From positions 56,001-120,000 of the forward strand of contig NZ_AUBU01000014.1 in assembly GCF_000429405.1 (NCBI RefSeq): a stretch of DNA of 64,000 nucleotides. Direction: 5' to 3'. Under the pieces are notes generated by a model, which was given only the letters and a program-made list of their open reading frames with translations, was not told where the DNA came from and made no database searches. Position 1 is the first letter of the stretch. Each line of letters begins with the position of its first letter. The position numbers and the translations under genes are program-made. Shown piece by piece: positions 54,275 to 63,415 of the stretch. Origin of the DNA: Algoriphagus marincola DSM 16067. Lineage in GTDB: Bacteria > Bacteroidota > Bacteroidia > Cytophagales > Cyclobacteriaceae.

Positions 54275-55489
54275 ATGAGTCTATTTGTGCGGATGCGCCT
54301 GTCTTTTATGATGTTTTTGGAGTTTTTCGTCTGGGGCTCTTGGTATGTGACGATGGGTACATTCTTGGGAGCGAATCTAGGAGCAAAAGATCAAGAAATT
54401 TCCCTGGCCTTCTCCACCCAGTCTTTTGGAGCAATCATAGCCCCGTTTATTGTGGGATTGATTGCAGATAGGTATTTCCATGCGCAGCGGATCTTGGGAG
54501 TGATTCATCTCTTGGGGGCCGTACTGATGTATTTATTGTATAGAAGTGAGGATTTTTCAGGCTTTTTCCCGCTTTTACTCGCTTACATGATTCTATTCAT
54601 GCCGACTTTGGCCTTGGTCAATTCCATTTCTTTCAATCAAATGAAGGATCCGGCAAAGGAATTTTCTACCATTCGTGTTTGGGGTACAATCGGATGGATA
54701 GCAGCAGGAATTCTCATCAGTACCTTAGCATGGGATAGTACAGATGGGCTCGAAAGCGGACTGCTTGGCAATACTTGGCTGATGGCTTCAATTGTTTCTT
54801 TGGTGTTGGGGATTTTCAGTTTCACCTTACCAGCAGCACCCCCTCGTGCAAGTAGCAGTGAAAAGATCAAACTATCCGAGTTGTTGGGTCTGGATGCCTT
54901 GGCTCTTTTGAAAAACCGGAATTATGCCATTTTCTTTTTGAGTTCTGTCCTGATCTGTATCCCACTTGCATTTTATTATCAAAATGCCAGTCCATTTCTG
55001 ACCGAAATTGGAGTAGAGAACTCTACCGGAAAAATGACAATCGGACAGATTTCCGAAGTGCTCTTTATGCTAGCCTTACCGATCTTTTTTTCAAAGTTTG
55101 GAATCAAAAAAACATTGATTGTTGCAATGCTTGCATGGGCTATTCGGTATGTGTTTTTTGCCTATGGTAATGCGAACGAAAATGTTTGGATGCTACTAGT
55201 AGGAATAGCACTTCATGGAGTTTGCTATGATTTTTTCTTTGTCAGCGGGCAGATATACACGGATGCTCATGCTGGGCATAAATATAAATCCTCCGCTCAG
55301 GGATTAATTACCTTAGCTACTTACGGGGTGGGGATGTTGATCGGCTTTTGGGCTGCCGGGCAAATCTCAGATTACTACCTCATTTCGCCAGGATTACATG
55401 ACTGGCAGTCGATTTGGCTAATTCCTTCTGGTATTTCCGTTTTGGTTTTACTATTTTTCATACTCTTTTTCAAAAAAGAAAAAATCTAA
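54275..55489 (+). CDS. MFS transporter, nucleoside:H+ symporter (NupG-like) family
   Basis: A 404-aa inner-membrane transporter with about 12 hydrophobic helices. The start RMRLSFMMFLEFFVWGSWYVTMG and the loop between helices 2 and 3 (GLIADRYFHAQRILG) match the NupG/XapB branch. In Bacteroidota, members of this branch are often found beside Gfo/Idh/MocA and TIM-barrel genes, so a sugar-like substrate is more likely here than a nucleoside; that is inference. It is first in the right arm, with 17 bp to the next gene. Confidence 0.9.
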   Translation: MSLFVRMRLSFMMFLEFFVWGSWYVTMGTFLGANLGAKDQEISLAFSTQSFGAIIAPFIVGLIADRYFHAQRILGVIHLLGAVLMYLLYRSEDFSGFFPLLLAYMILFMPTLALVNSISFNQMKDPAKEFSTIRVWGTIGWIAAGILISTLAWDSTDGLESGLLGNTWLMASIVSLVLGIFSFTLPAAPPRASSSEKIKLSELLGLDALALLKNRNYAIFFLSSVLICIPLAFYYQNASPFLTEIGVENSTGKMTIGQISEVLFMLALPIFFSKFGIKKTLIVAMLAWAIRYVFFAYGNANENVWMLLVGIALHGVCYDFFFVSGQIYTDAHAGHKYKSSAQGLITLATYGVGMLIGFWAAGQISDYYLISPGLHDWQSIWLIPSGISVLVLLFFILFFKKEKI

Positions 55490-55506
55490 CCTCAAAATAA
55501 CCCATC

Positions 55507-56388
55507 ATGACCAAACCTATCAACCCAGGAAGAAGAGAGTCTTTCAAGAAAGTTTTGCTTGGAGGAGCAGCTCTCGGGAGCCTAAGTTCATTTGATTTTG
55601 AAGAATCAAAGAAGCCTTTATCTCTCAAAGGAAATATCAATCACGGAGTTTGCCTGTGGTCCATGCGTCCCCTTTCTTTGGAGGAATTATGTGCAGGAGC
55701 TAAGAAACTCGGAATACAAGGTGTGGATATTGTAGGCCCGGATGCCTATCCCACGCTTCAGAAATATGGGCTTCAGTGCTCCATGTCAAATGGTGCCGAA
55801 ATTAGTATAGCCGATGGCTGGAATGATCCAAAATTCCACGATCAATTGGTCAAAAACTATGAAGAAGTCATTCCCATCGTCGCAAAAAATGGGTACAAGA
55901 ACTTGATTGCGTTTTCCGGTAATCGAAGAGGGATGGATGATGAAACGGGTTTGGAAAATTGTGTCAAAGGTCTAAAGCGGATTATGGCTACAGCTGAAAA
56001 GCATGGTGTCGTGATTCAAATGGAGCTACTTAATAGTAAGGTTGACCACAAAGACTATATGTGTGATTTGTCCCCTTGGGGCATAGAATTGTGCAAAAGG
56101 ATTGATAGCGAAAACTTTAAGCTGCTTTATGATATTTACCATATGCAGATCGATGAAGGGGATATTATTCGCACAATTAAAAACAATTACCAGTACTTTG
56201 GGCATTATCATACTGCGGGTAATCCTGGAAGAAACGAACTGGATCAAAATCAGGAGATCAATTACCCTGCCGTCATGCAGGCCATAGTTGATACTGGATA
56301 CAAGGGATTTGTGTCCCATGAATTTGTTCCAAAACAGGAGGATAAATTGCTTGCTTTGCAGCAAGCGATTGAAGTCTGCGATGTTTGA
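55507..56388 (+). CDS. Exported TIM-barrel protein (hydroxypyruvate-isomerase-like) with Tat signal
   Basis: A 293-aa AP-endonuclease-2/xylose-isomerase-fold protein. The N-terminus has a twin-arginine motif, GRRESFKKVLLGGAALGSLSS, so it is probably exported folded to the periplasm. Metal-site motifs include VIQMELLNSK (Glu), LLYDIYHMQIDEGD (Asp and His), GHYHTAGNPGRNE and GFVSHEFVP (Glu). It differs from the cytoplasmic TIM-barrel partner at 51801-52853 in lacking its long C-terminal tail. In published 3-keto-glycoside systems, exported TIM-barrel enzymes catalyse elimination or hydration at the keto sugar; that role here is inference. Confidence 0.87.
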   Translation: MTKPINPGRRESFKKVLLGGAALGSLSSFDFEESKKPLSLKGNINHGVCLWSMRPLSLEELCAGAKKLGIQGVDIVGPDAYPTLQKYGLQCSMSNGAEISIADGWNDPKFHDQLVKNYEEVIPIVAKNGYKNLIAFSGNRRGMDDETGLENCVKGLKRIMATAEKHGVVIQMELLNSKVDHKDYMCDLSPWGIELCKRIDSENFKLLYDIYHMQIDEGDIIRTIKNNYQYFGHYHTAGNPGRNELDQNQEINYPAVMQAIVDTGYKGFVSHEFVPKQEDKLLALQQAIEVCDV

Positions 56389-56418
56389 AAATTAATTAAC
56401 CAATAAACCATATAATTT

Positions 56419-58098
56419 ATGGCAAATGAAAAGTATGATGCGATTGTAGTCGGGTCAGGAATAAGTGGCGGTTGGGCCGCCAAAGAGTTGACGGAAAAAG
56501 GGCTGAAAGTATTGCTCTTGGAGAGAGGACCGAATGTCGAGCACGTAAAAGATTACAAGACAGCAACCTTGCCACCTTGGGAAGTACCCCATCGAGGTAG
56601 GAGAACTATTGAAATGCTAGAAAAGCATCCTGTTCTCCGTAGAGATTATGTGCTGAATGAACTGAATGTAGACTGGTGGGCACACGAGGACGAGTCTCCA
56701 TATGTGGAGGAAAAGCCATTCAACTGGTTCAGAGGATATCAAGTTGGTGGAAGATCTTTGCTTTGGGGAAGACAATCCTACCGCTTGGCAGATATTGATT
56801 TTGAAGCAAATGCGAAGGAAGGAATAGCTGTGGATTGGCCCATTCGATACAAAGATTTGGCACCTTGGTATTCATATGTAGAAAAATTCGCAGGGATTTC
56901 TGGAAATAAGGATGGCTTAGATATCCTTCCAGATGGGGAGTTTATGCCACCAATGCCGATGAACTGTGTGGAAGAGGATGCAGTGAAGCGGATCAAGGAG
57001 CATTACAAGGGGGCCCGCCATTGGATCATGGGCCGACCAGCCAACATTACTCAGCCACTTCCAGGCCGGGTAGGCTGTCAATACCGAAATAAATGCTCAT
57101 TGGGCTGTCCGTTTGGGGGTTATTTTAGTACCCAAGCCTCAACCTTACCAGCTGCAGATGCGACAGGAAATCTTACGCTAAGACCTTGGTCTATCGTGAG
57201 AAGATTAATCTATGATAAGGATACTCAAAAAGCTACCGGAGTAGAGGTACTGGATGCAGAGACTAACCAGACTGTAGAATATGATGCCAAAATCATATTC
57301 CTCTGTGCTTCAGCCTTCAACTCCACTGCGATCTTGATGCGTTCTGCCACTGATATTTGGCCAGGCGGATTGGGATCTAGCTCGGGTGAATTGGGTCATA
57401 ATGTGATGGATCACCATTTCCGATTAGGAGCAAGAGGAACCATCGATGGATATGAGGATAAATACTATTTCGGTAGAAGACCTACAGGCCTTTACATCCC
57501 TAGATTCCGAAACTTAAATGGTGAAAAACGAGATTACGTACGTGGGTTCGGTTATCAAGGTGGTGCGAGCCGCAGTGGATGGAGTAGAGACGTTGCCGAA
57601 TTGAACTTTGGGGCGCCAATGAAGGATGCTTTGACTCAGCCAGGTCCATGGAGTATTGGATTTACTGCTTTTGGAGAGATTCTTCCTTATCATGACAACC
57701 ATATCCGTCTCAGTGATACCGTGAAGGACAAGTGGGGAATGGAAGCTTTGGTAATGAACGCGGAGATCAAGGAGAATGAGAAAAACATGCGGAAAGACAT
57801 GATGGCTGATGCAGCTGAAATGCTTGAAGTAGCTGGATTCAAAGACGTACAAACCTACGATGCAGGTTATACATTTGGACAGGGTATTCATGAAATGGGA
57901 ACCGCTCGTATGGGTCGCGATCCAAAAACATCGGTACTGAATGGAAATAATCAGGTTTGGGATGCCAAAAATGTATTTGTCACTGATGGAGCTTGCATGA
58001 CTTCTGCTGCTGCTCAAAACCCATCCCTGACCTACATGGCGTTGACAGCGAGAGCAGCAAATTTTGCAGTAGAAGAATTGAAGCGTCAGAATCTTTAA
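56419..58098 (+). CDS. GMC-family FAD-dependent dehydrogenase with Cys cluster (large subunit)
   Basis: A 559-aa flavoenzyme. FAD motif VVGSGISGGWAAKELTEKG is at residues 11-29 and the substrate-side motif GGRSLLWGRQ follows. Active-site His is in GIHEMGTARMGRD and Asn in AQNPSLTYM. The Cys cluster C220-x5-C226-x3-C230 fits the [3Fe-4S] site of FAD-glucose-dehydrogenase-type enzymes. There is no signal peptide; export would depend on the Tat signal of the next gene. Probable reaction is oxidation of a glycoside C3 hydroxyl to a ketone, inferred from the DUF1080 partner. Confidence 0.93.
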   Translation: MANEKYDAIVVGSGISGGWAAKELTEKGLKVLLLERGPNVEHVKDYKTATLPPWEVPHRGRRTIEMLEKHPVLRRDYVLNELNVDWWAHEDESPYVEEKPFNWFRGYQVGGRSLLWGRQSYRLADIDFEANAKEGIAVDWPIRYKDLAPWYSYVEKFAGISGNKDGLDILPDGEFMPPMPMNCVEEDAVKRIKEHYKGARHWIMGRPANITQPLPGRVGCQYRNKCSLGCPFGGYFSTQASTLPAADATGNLTLRPWSIVRRLIYDKDTQKATGVEVLDAETNQTVEYDAKIIFLCASAFNSTAILMRSATDIWPGGLGSSSGELGHNVMDHHFRLGARGTIDGYEDKYYFGRRPTGLYIPRFRNLNGEKRDYVRGFGYQGGASRSGWSRDVAELNFGAPMKDALTQPGPWSIGFTAFGEILPYHDNHIRLSDTVKDKWGMEALVMNAEIKENEKNMRKDMMADAAEMLEVAGFKDVQTYDAGYTFGQGIHEMGTARMGRDPKTSVLNGNNQVWDAKNVFVTDGACMTSAAAQNPSLTYMALTARAANFAVEELKRQNL

Positions 58099-58116
58099 TC
58101 AGAAAACAGAGAAACT

Positions 58117-58674
58117 ATGAATATGAATAGAAGAGATGCACTCAAAAGCGTAGTACTGATGATGGGAGGAACCATGGTCGGAGCTACCGCTATTCTGACA
58201 GGATGTGCACCGGATAAACAAATTGAAGGATTGGATTTCAGTCCAGAGGACATCGCTTTTTTGGATGAAATTGGAGATACGATCATTCCAGAGACTGATA
58301 CTCCAGGGGCAAAAGCTGCCGGAATCGGCACTTTCATGGTCATGATGGTCAAAGACACTTACGATGAAAACCAACAGAAGACCTTTGTGGATGGATTAAA
58401 TATGATTCGTAAGGATTTCAAAGATTCTAAAGGTGTAGAATTTGAAAAAGCTAGTGCAGAGGACCGCTTGGCCTATTTGAATGGTATGTATGAGCAATTT
58501 AAGAGTTCTGAAAACCGTGAGCCACAGGTTATAGCTATGCTGAAGGATTTAACTGTTTTGGGATATTTTACCTCGGAGATAGGAGCAACTCAGGCTTTGA
58601 ATTACGTAGAAGTACCCGGTCGATATGATGGATGTATTGACTTGAAGCCAGGTGACCGCGCCTATGCGATTTAA
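58117..58674 (+). CDS. Gluconate 2-dehydrogenase subunit 3 family protein (small subunit)
   Basis: A 185-aa small subunit following the GMC gene after 18 bp. The N-terminus MNMNRRDALKSVVLMMGG has a twin-arginine motif (RRDALK) and a lipobox at Cys30 (AILTGC), so it would be a Tat-exported lipoprotein that carries the large subunit across the membrane. The family start FSPEDIAFLDEIGDTIIPETDTPGAK is like that of the paralogue at 1092-1796. It is shorter than that paralogue by about 50 residues. Confidence 0.9.
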   Translation: MNMNRRDALKSVVLMMGGTMVGATAILTGCAPDKQIEGLDFSPEDIAFLDEIGDTIIPETDTPGAKAAGIGTFMVMMVKDTYDENQQKTFVDGLNMIRKDFKDSKGVEFEKASAEDRLAYLNGMYEQFKSSENREPQVIAMLKDLTVLGYFTSEIGATQALNYVEVPGRYDGCIDLKPGDRAYAI

Positions 58675-58695
58675 GTATTTGTTCATGTAAATTGG

Positions 58696-58728
58696 AAACC
58701 TCGGAATTTCAGATTCCGAGGTTTTTTA
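58696..58728. terminator. Bidirectional terminator at the right end of the sugar-oxidation locus
   Basis: AAACCTCGGAAT and ATTCCGAGGTTT form a perfect 12-bp stem with T runs, between the convergent small-subunit and M61 genes. Confidence 0.85.
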
Positions 58729-60357
58729 TTGCATCCACTTTTCTCGCTGAGGAGTTCCTTGCTCAATTTGAAATTTGTATTCCGGGAAAAACTGAGTCGA
58801 TGATTCCTTGATTTTATAAGAGTAGGAATTTCCATTGATCCGATGAACCTCTAGCTCACCTTTAGGACTTACATTTTTGATTTCGTCACCCAGCATGAGC
58901 ACTTGGTAGGCGAAGCTGTCCGGATGGATCTTTTTTACGGATGCTCCTTCCAGTAGAACACCTAAATTGTTTCTGAGATAATCATTTTGGAAATCCTCTT
59001 CTAGCTTAATTCCTAGAATCGGTAAAATCTCTTTTAAATGCTCTATGATGGACTCTTTTCCTGAAATGTATCGACTGTAGAAACCCATGAAGTCAAATTT
59101 TCTGCTGACTTTTTCTACCTCTCTCCAAAAAGAATATTCCTGATAGCCACGCATTTTACTTCCAAATCTCTTCCAAGCAATCTGCATGAACTCTGATAGA
59201 GATAAGCCATCATTCAAAAGATGGATGTCCAAAGCAAGTGCAATAAGTGCCCCGTTGGAATAAATGTTTTGTCTCCGATCAGGAATCGACTTTTGATAGC
59301 CATCCACCCAGGTGTCAAAGGAGGATTCTAAAATGCTTTGATGTCTCCATCCAAAGTCTTCCGAAACTCGTTGAACAGTTCGCTGAAGTTTATCGAGAAA
59401 CTCAGATAGTGACCAAAAACCGGATTTTAGTAAATAGAGGTCCCCCATGTATGAGGTGATTCCCTCCAAAATCCATCCTGACTCGGTATAGTTCTCCACA
59501 CTAAAATCATACGGAAGAAGTGCTTTTGGCCGGATTCTGCAGACATTCCAAGCATGATAGAGCTCATGGCTGCTGATACCCATAAGTTCATGAAAATTTT
59601 TGGGATTTTTGAGGCTTTCTGCTGGGCCATAAGTAATCACAGTTCCTCGTCTATGCTCTACTCCATGATAATGAGTATAAGGGAGAAGTTGAAAAATGAA
59701 GTGATATTCCTCTTCTGGAAACATCCCAAAGTCATTGATTAGCTTCTCAGCAACTTTTTGAAGGGATTCTAGGAACTCATATTTGTTGAAATATATATCT
59801 CCTTTAAACCAACAGTGAAATTTGACGGAATTCACCTCGAATTTATTGTGCATGATCTGCTTAGTCGCCAGAATGGTTGAATCTGCCAATTGCTGGAAAC
59901 TACTGGCCCTGAATTGGTTTGAATTTATCGAGTCAAGAGTAGTTACCTTGACAGGATAGGGGAAACGGGTCTGAACCTGACATTCTGAGGGAGCAACTCC
60001 ATTGACCTCCATACAGCAGTTTACAAGATTCAAATACACCTGCTCATCGTCTATCCACGAGGATCCGGCATCCATTTGACCGGCAAAAAACTGGTATTTG
60101 ACAGAATATTCTCCCTCTTTGCTAGCTTCAAATTGCCAAATAGCTTTCGAGACTTTCATAAATGGAACTTCTTCTCCAGAGAAATCCTTTACTGCAAAAT
60201 CTCTTATAAATTTTGCATAATTAGCCTCTTGGTATCTTCCGGCACGCCATATGGGGAGTTTTAGGGATATTTTCCCCGGTGCTGATACTTGGAAACTTAT
60301 GGAGACTTCCAAGAACTGAGAGGTAGGGTATTGTACCGAAAGCTGGTAATGGATCAT
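58726..60357 (-). CDS. M61-family metallopeptidase (glycyl aminopeptidase type) with PDZ domain
   Basis: A 543-aa peptidase without a signal peptide. The zinc site is H264-E-L-Y-H268 in SSHELYHAWNVCRIRP, with the downstream Glu in WILEGITSYMGDL. An N-terminal M61 beta domain occupies about residues 1-170 and a PDZ-like domain the last 80 (LGVLLEGASVKKIHPDSFA). The family removes N-terminal Gly or Ala, with a preference established for only a few members. The start is the ATG at 60357 (MIHYQLSVQYP); a TTG at 60408 lies within the rpmH promoter spacer and is rejected. Confidence 0.87.
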   Translation of the reverse strand: MIHYQLSVQYPTSQFLEVSISFQVSAPGKISLKLPIWRAGRYQEANYAKFIRDFAVKDFSGEEVPFMKVSKAIWQFEASKEGEYSVKYQFFAGQMDAGSSWIDDEQVYLNLVNCCMEVNGVAPSECQVQTRFPYPVKVTTLDSINSNQFRASSFQQLADSTILATKQIMHNKFEVNSVKFHCWFKGDIYFNKYEFLESLQKVAEKLINDFGMFPEEEYHFIFQLLPYTHYHGVEHRRGTVITYGPAESLKNPKNFHELMGISSHELYHAWNVCRIRPKALLPYDFSVENYTESGWILEGITSYMGDLYLLKSGFWSLSEFLDKLQRTVQRVSEDFGWRHQSILESSFDTWVDGYQKSIPDRRQNIYSNGALIALALDIHLLNDGLSLSEFMQIAWKRFGSKMRGYQEYSFWREVEKVSRKFDFMGFYSRYISGKESIIEHLKEILPILGIKLEEDFQNDYLRNNLGVLLEGASVKKIHPDSFAYQVLMLGDEIKNVSPKGELEVHRINGNSYSYKIKESSTQFFPEYKFQIEQGTPQREKWMQ

Positions 60358-60396
60358 AAATTTATCAGATTCAATGAGACAAATATTTATGGTGTA

Positions 60397-60427
60397 TTTG
60401 TATTTCAAAATTGACTACGTATCTTTG
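60397..60427 (+). promoter_or_regulatory. Promoter of rpmH-rnpA
   Basis: TTTG (60397-60400), 19-nt spacer and TATCTTTG (60420-60427) match the full Bacteroidota consensus, 66 nt before the rpmH start. Confidence 0.85.
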
Positions 60428-60493
60428 CAGTCCTTTTTGGGGTTAAAGTCCAAAGGTCAAGAAACGAAAGCAATAAAATAAAGATATTCGATC

Positions 60494-60652
60494 ATGAAAA
60501 GAACATTTCAGCCTTCCAATAGAAAAAGAAAGAATAAGCACGGATTCCGTGAAAGAATGTCTTCTGCTAATGGTAGAAGAGTGCTTAAGGCTCGTAGAGC
60601 AAAAGGAAGAAAGAAGCTTAGCGTTTCTTCTGAGAAAACACTCAAGAAATAA
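60494..60652 (+). CDS. rpmH: 50S ribosomal protein L34
   Basis: A 52-aa basic ribosomal protein. It starts [20 protein letters not shown] and ends in a Lys-rich tail, with the L34 core [20 protein letters not shown] complete. It is the usual partner of rnpA, whose start lies 45 bp downstream. Promoter at 60397-60427. The leader contains CCAAAGGTCAA (60450-60460), identical to half of the palindrome near nrdB. Confidence 0.97.
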   Translation: MKRTFQPSNRKRKNKHGFRERMSSANGRRVLKARRAKGRKKLSVSSEKTLKK

Positions 60653-60697
60653 TATTGAGGGAGATTTTGTAAGTTGCATGCATTAAGCATCCTTGCA

Positions 60698-61063
60698 ATG
60701 AATTTCAGACTTCCTAAATCTGAACGGCTCCATAGCCAAAAACTAATCAAGGAACTTTTTGATAAAAGTTCCTCTTTTTTTTTGTATCCCTTTAAGGTGC
60801 TTTACCTCGAGGGAGAAGAGACCAATGGGAACTCACCGCAAGTTCTTTTTTCGGTTTCAAAGAGAAAAATCAATAAGGCTGTATCTCGCAATCTGATGAA
60901 ACGCAGAATGCGGGAGGCTTATCGTATTAACAAACATTTGCTTTCAGAATCTTCGAGTCAATTATTTATTGGCTTAATTTATGTCTCATCAGACATCATG
61001 GAGTTTAAGCAGGTGGAAGAAAAGATCAAGCTTATTTTGCACCGAATTAATAAGGAACAATAA
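60698..61063 (+). CDS. rnpA: Ribonuclease P protein component
   Basis: A 121-aa RNA-binding protein that assists the RNase P RNA in removing tRNA 5' leaders. The signature is KINKAVSRNLMKRRMREAYR, preceded by FRLPKSERL and VLFSVSKRK. The start is the ATG at 60698; a TTG at 60674 would add eight residues without family support. It ends one base before the S41 peptidase start. Confidence 0.93.
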   Translation: MNFRLPKSERLHSQKLIKELFDKSSSFFLYPFKVLYLEGEETNGNSPQVLFSVSKRKINKAVSRNLMKRRMREAYRINKHLLSESSSQLFIGLIYVSSDIMEFKQVEEKIKLILHRINKEQ

Positions 61064-61064
61064 A

Positions 61065-62732
61065 ATGAAAATGAATAAAACCAAGACAAAAATTCTTCTT
61101 GGAGCTCTAATCGGATTTTTTCTGTTAGCAGGTTCTGTGGCGTTTACGGTGAAAAATGACAAGCTTTTTGCAATCGCGAAGAACATAGACATTTTCGCCA
61201 CACTTGTCAGAGAGTTGGATTCTTATTATGTCGATGAGATAGATGCTGATGAGTTGGTCACTGTGGGTATTCAGGCAATGCTAGATGAGCTTGATCCCTA
61301 TACGGAATATATTCCAGAGGAAGAGTCTGAGGATTTTCGTGTGATGACCACTGGAGAATATGGTGGAGTAGGGGCGTTAATAGGCGCTAGAGGCGAGGGT
61401 AGCATGATCATTATGCCATATACCGGTTTTCCAGCTCAAAATGCAGGTTTGAGAATTGCAGACAAACTCCTAAAAGTGGATACTGTGGATGTCTCTCAGA
61501 AGAATACCTCAGAAGTATCTGAATTGCTAAAGGGACCAGAAAATACTCCCGTCAAGGTCAGTGTATTGCGCGATGCGGATACTTTGGAATTTGAATTGGT
61601 ACGAAAGAAAATTTCTCTTAAAAATGTGCCGTATTATGGCAAATTGGATGCATCCACTGGGTATATCAAATTAAGTGATTTTACGACCAATGCTTCGGCG
61701 GAAGTTCGGAATGCATTGGTGGACTTAAAAGCACAGGGTGCCGAAAAATTGGTATTGGATCTCAGAGATAATCCAGGAGGACTATTATCTGAAGCGGTTG
61801 AGATTGTGAATTTATTTATTCCGAAAGGTAAGGAAGTGGTCAAGACAATAGGTAAGATTGAAAATGTAAACCGTACCTATAAGACTTCAAAGACTCCGGT
61901 GGATAAGAATATTCCTTTGGTGGTTTTGTTGAATGAGCGGAGCGCATCTGCCTCCGAGATTGTGGCTGGGGCATTGCAGGATTATGATAGAGCAGTCTTG
62001 GTAGGAAGGAAGTCTTTTGGAAAAGGGTTAGTACAGACGACGATTCCGCTTACCTATAATGCACAGGTGAAAGTGACTACCGCAAAATACTATATCCCAA
62101 GTGGTAGATGTATTCAAGCTATTGATTACGCATTGAGTAGAGAAGAAGGTGAAATTCGATCCATTCCGGATTCACTTCGGCAAGCGTTTAAAACGCAAAA
62201 TGGAAGAACGGTTTTGGATGGGGCAGGTATCGAACCGGATGAGACCGTGGAAGCTTATAGATATGCTCCTATTACCTACAGTTTAGTAGCAGGTAATCAT
62301 GTTTTTGATTTCGCTACGCAATATTTTTATTCTAAACCAGCAGTGGTAAATATTGAAGAGTTTGAAGTGAGTGATGAGCTCTATGAGGATTTTGTAAGTT
62401 TTCTTTCTGATAGAGAGTATGATTACACCACCTATTTGGAGAAGTCTCTAGAGGATATGAAGGAATTAGCGGAGCAGGCTCCATATTATTCTGAAATCAA
62501 AGAGCAGGTGGAGGCTTTGGAAAAGCGAATTATACACAATAAGGAGCAAGATTTGATTTCTTATCAAAAAGAGATTAGGAAAGCACTTCGGGAAGATATT
62601 ATATCTCGTTACTATTTTCAGGAGGGGATGATTCAGGCGAGCCTTCAAAATGATTCTATCATTGAGAAAGCGATGGAGTTATTTAATACTCCAGATAAAA
62701 TGGGGCAAATTCTCACTGCCAAGTCGGAGTAA
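61065..62732 (+). CDS. S41-family C-terminal processing peptidase
   Basis: A 555-aa protease with an N-terminal signal anchor (TKILLGALIGFFLLAGSVAFTV). A PDZ domain spans about 80-165 (MPYTGFPAQNAGLRIADKLLKV). The Ser/Lys dyad is in NERSASASEIVAG and KSFGKGLVQ. The C-terminal 150 residues are helical and charged. It is placed between rnpA (1 bp away) and tsaB (1-nt overlap), a neighbourhood often seen in Bacteroidota. A paralogue is at 39101-40756. The start is the ATG at 61065; an ATG at 61071 is also possible. Confidence 0.92.
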   Translation: MKMNKTKTKILLGALIGFFLLAGSVAFTVKNDKLFAIAKNIDIFATLVRELDSYYVDEIDADELVTVGIQAMLDELDPYTEYIPEEESEDFRVMTTGEYGGVGALIGARGEGSMIIMPYTGFPAQNAGLRIADKLLKVDTVDVSQKNTSEVSELLKGPENTPVKVSVLRDADTLEFELVRKKISLKNVPYYGKLDASTGYIKLSDFTTNASAEVRNALVDLKAQGAEKLVLDLRDNPGGLLSEAVEIVNLFIPKGKEVVKTIGKIENVNRTYKTSKTPVDKNIPLVVLLNERSASASEIVAGALQDYDRAVLVGRKSFGKGLVQTTIPLTYNAQVKVTTAKYYIPSGRCIQAIDYALSREEGEIRSIPDSLRQAFKTQNGRTVLDGAGIEPDETVEAYRYAPITYSLVAGNHVFDFATQYFYSKPAVVNIEEFEVSDELYEDFVSFLSDREYDYTTYLEKSLEDMKELAEQAPYYSEIKEQVEALEKRIIHNKEQDLISYQKEIRKALREDIISRYYFQEGMIQASLQNDSIIEKAMELFNTPDKMGQILTAKSE

Positions 62733-63415
62733 TGGTTTTGATTCTATCATTGGAGACTGCCACAGACAATTGTTCGGTGGCTATACATGACCGAGGACGG
62801 CTTGTAGCCTCAGCAAGCCATCTGGAATCAGGTGCGCATTCCCGAATGCTTCCATTATTGATGAATCAGGTGATGAATCAAACTGGTGTTAGCTTTCATG
62901 AATTAAAGGCTGTTGCAGTATCTGAAGGGCCGGGATCATATACGGGATTACGTATAGGTACATCGACTGCGAAAGGTTTGGCTTTTTCTTTAGATATTAA
63001 ATTGTTGGCAATAGATACCCTAAAGGGGTTGGCCCACCTAGCCCGCAGTCAAAAACCAGGGTTTACTATAATTGCCATGCTAGATGCAAGAAGAATGGAG
63101 GTGTACCGAGAGGTTTTCGATTCGGAGGGAAAGCAGATTGCAGGTATCAATAGTGAAATTCTGGAGACTGATTCTTTCCAAAAATATTTGAAGGAAGGCC
63201 AAGTGTGTTTTGTCGGAAATGCCAATGAAAAGGCAAGTCAGGTAATCAACAGCCCAAATGCCTACTTCTTAGACAGCTTGCCAAATGCATCTTCCATTGG
63301 TGAATTAGCATGGGAGAACTATCAAAACGAGCGATTTGAGAGTATACCCTACTTTACTCCGAATTATTTGAAGGAATTTAGAGTTCTGAAGAGTAAGAAA
63401 AATCCATTTGCCTGA
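62732..63415 (+). CDS. tsaB: tRNA threonylcarbamoyladenosine biosynthesis protein TsaB
   Basis: A 227-aa ASKHA-fold protein that partners TsaD in making the t6A37 modification of tRNAs reading ANN codons. The N-terminal strand pair is ILSLETATDNCSVAIHD and the conserved loop is VSEGPGSYTGLRIGTSTAKGLA. It contains no intact catalytic metal site, as usual for TsaB. It overlaps the S41 stop (TAATG) and its TGA overlaps the next ATG. Confidence 0.94.
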   Translation: MVLILSLETATDNCSVAIHDRGRLVASASHLESGAHSRMLPLLMNQVMNQTGVSFHELKAVAVSEGPGSYTGLRIGTSTAKGLAFSLDIKLLAIDTLKGLAHLARSQKPGFTIIAMLDARRMEVYREVFDSEGKQIAGINSEILETDSFQKYLKEGQVCFVGNANEKASQVINSPNAYFLDSLPNASSIGELAWENYQNERFESIPYFTPNYLKEFRVLKSKKNPFA

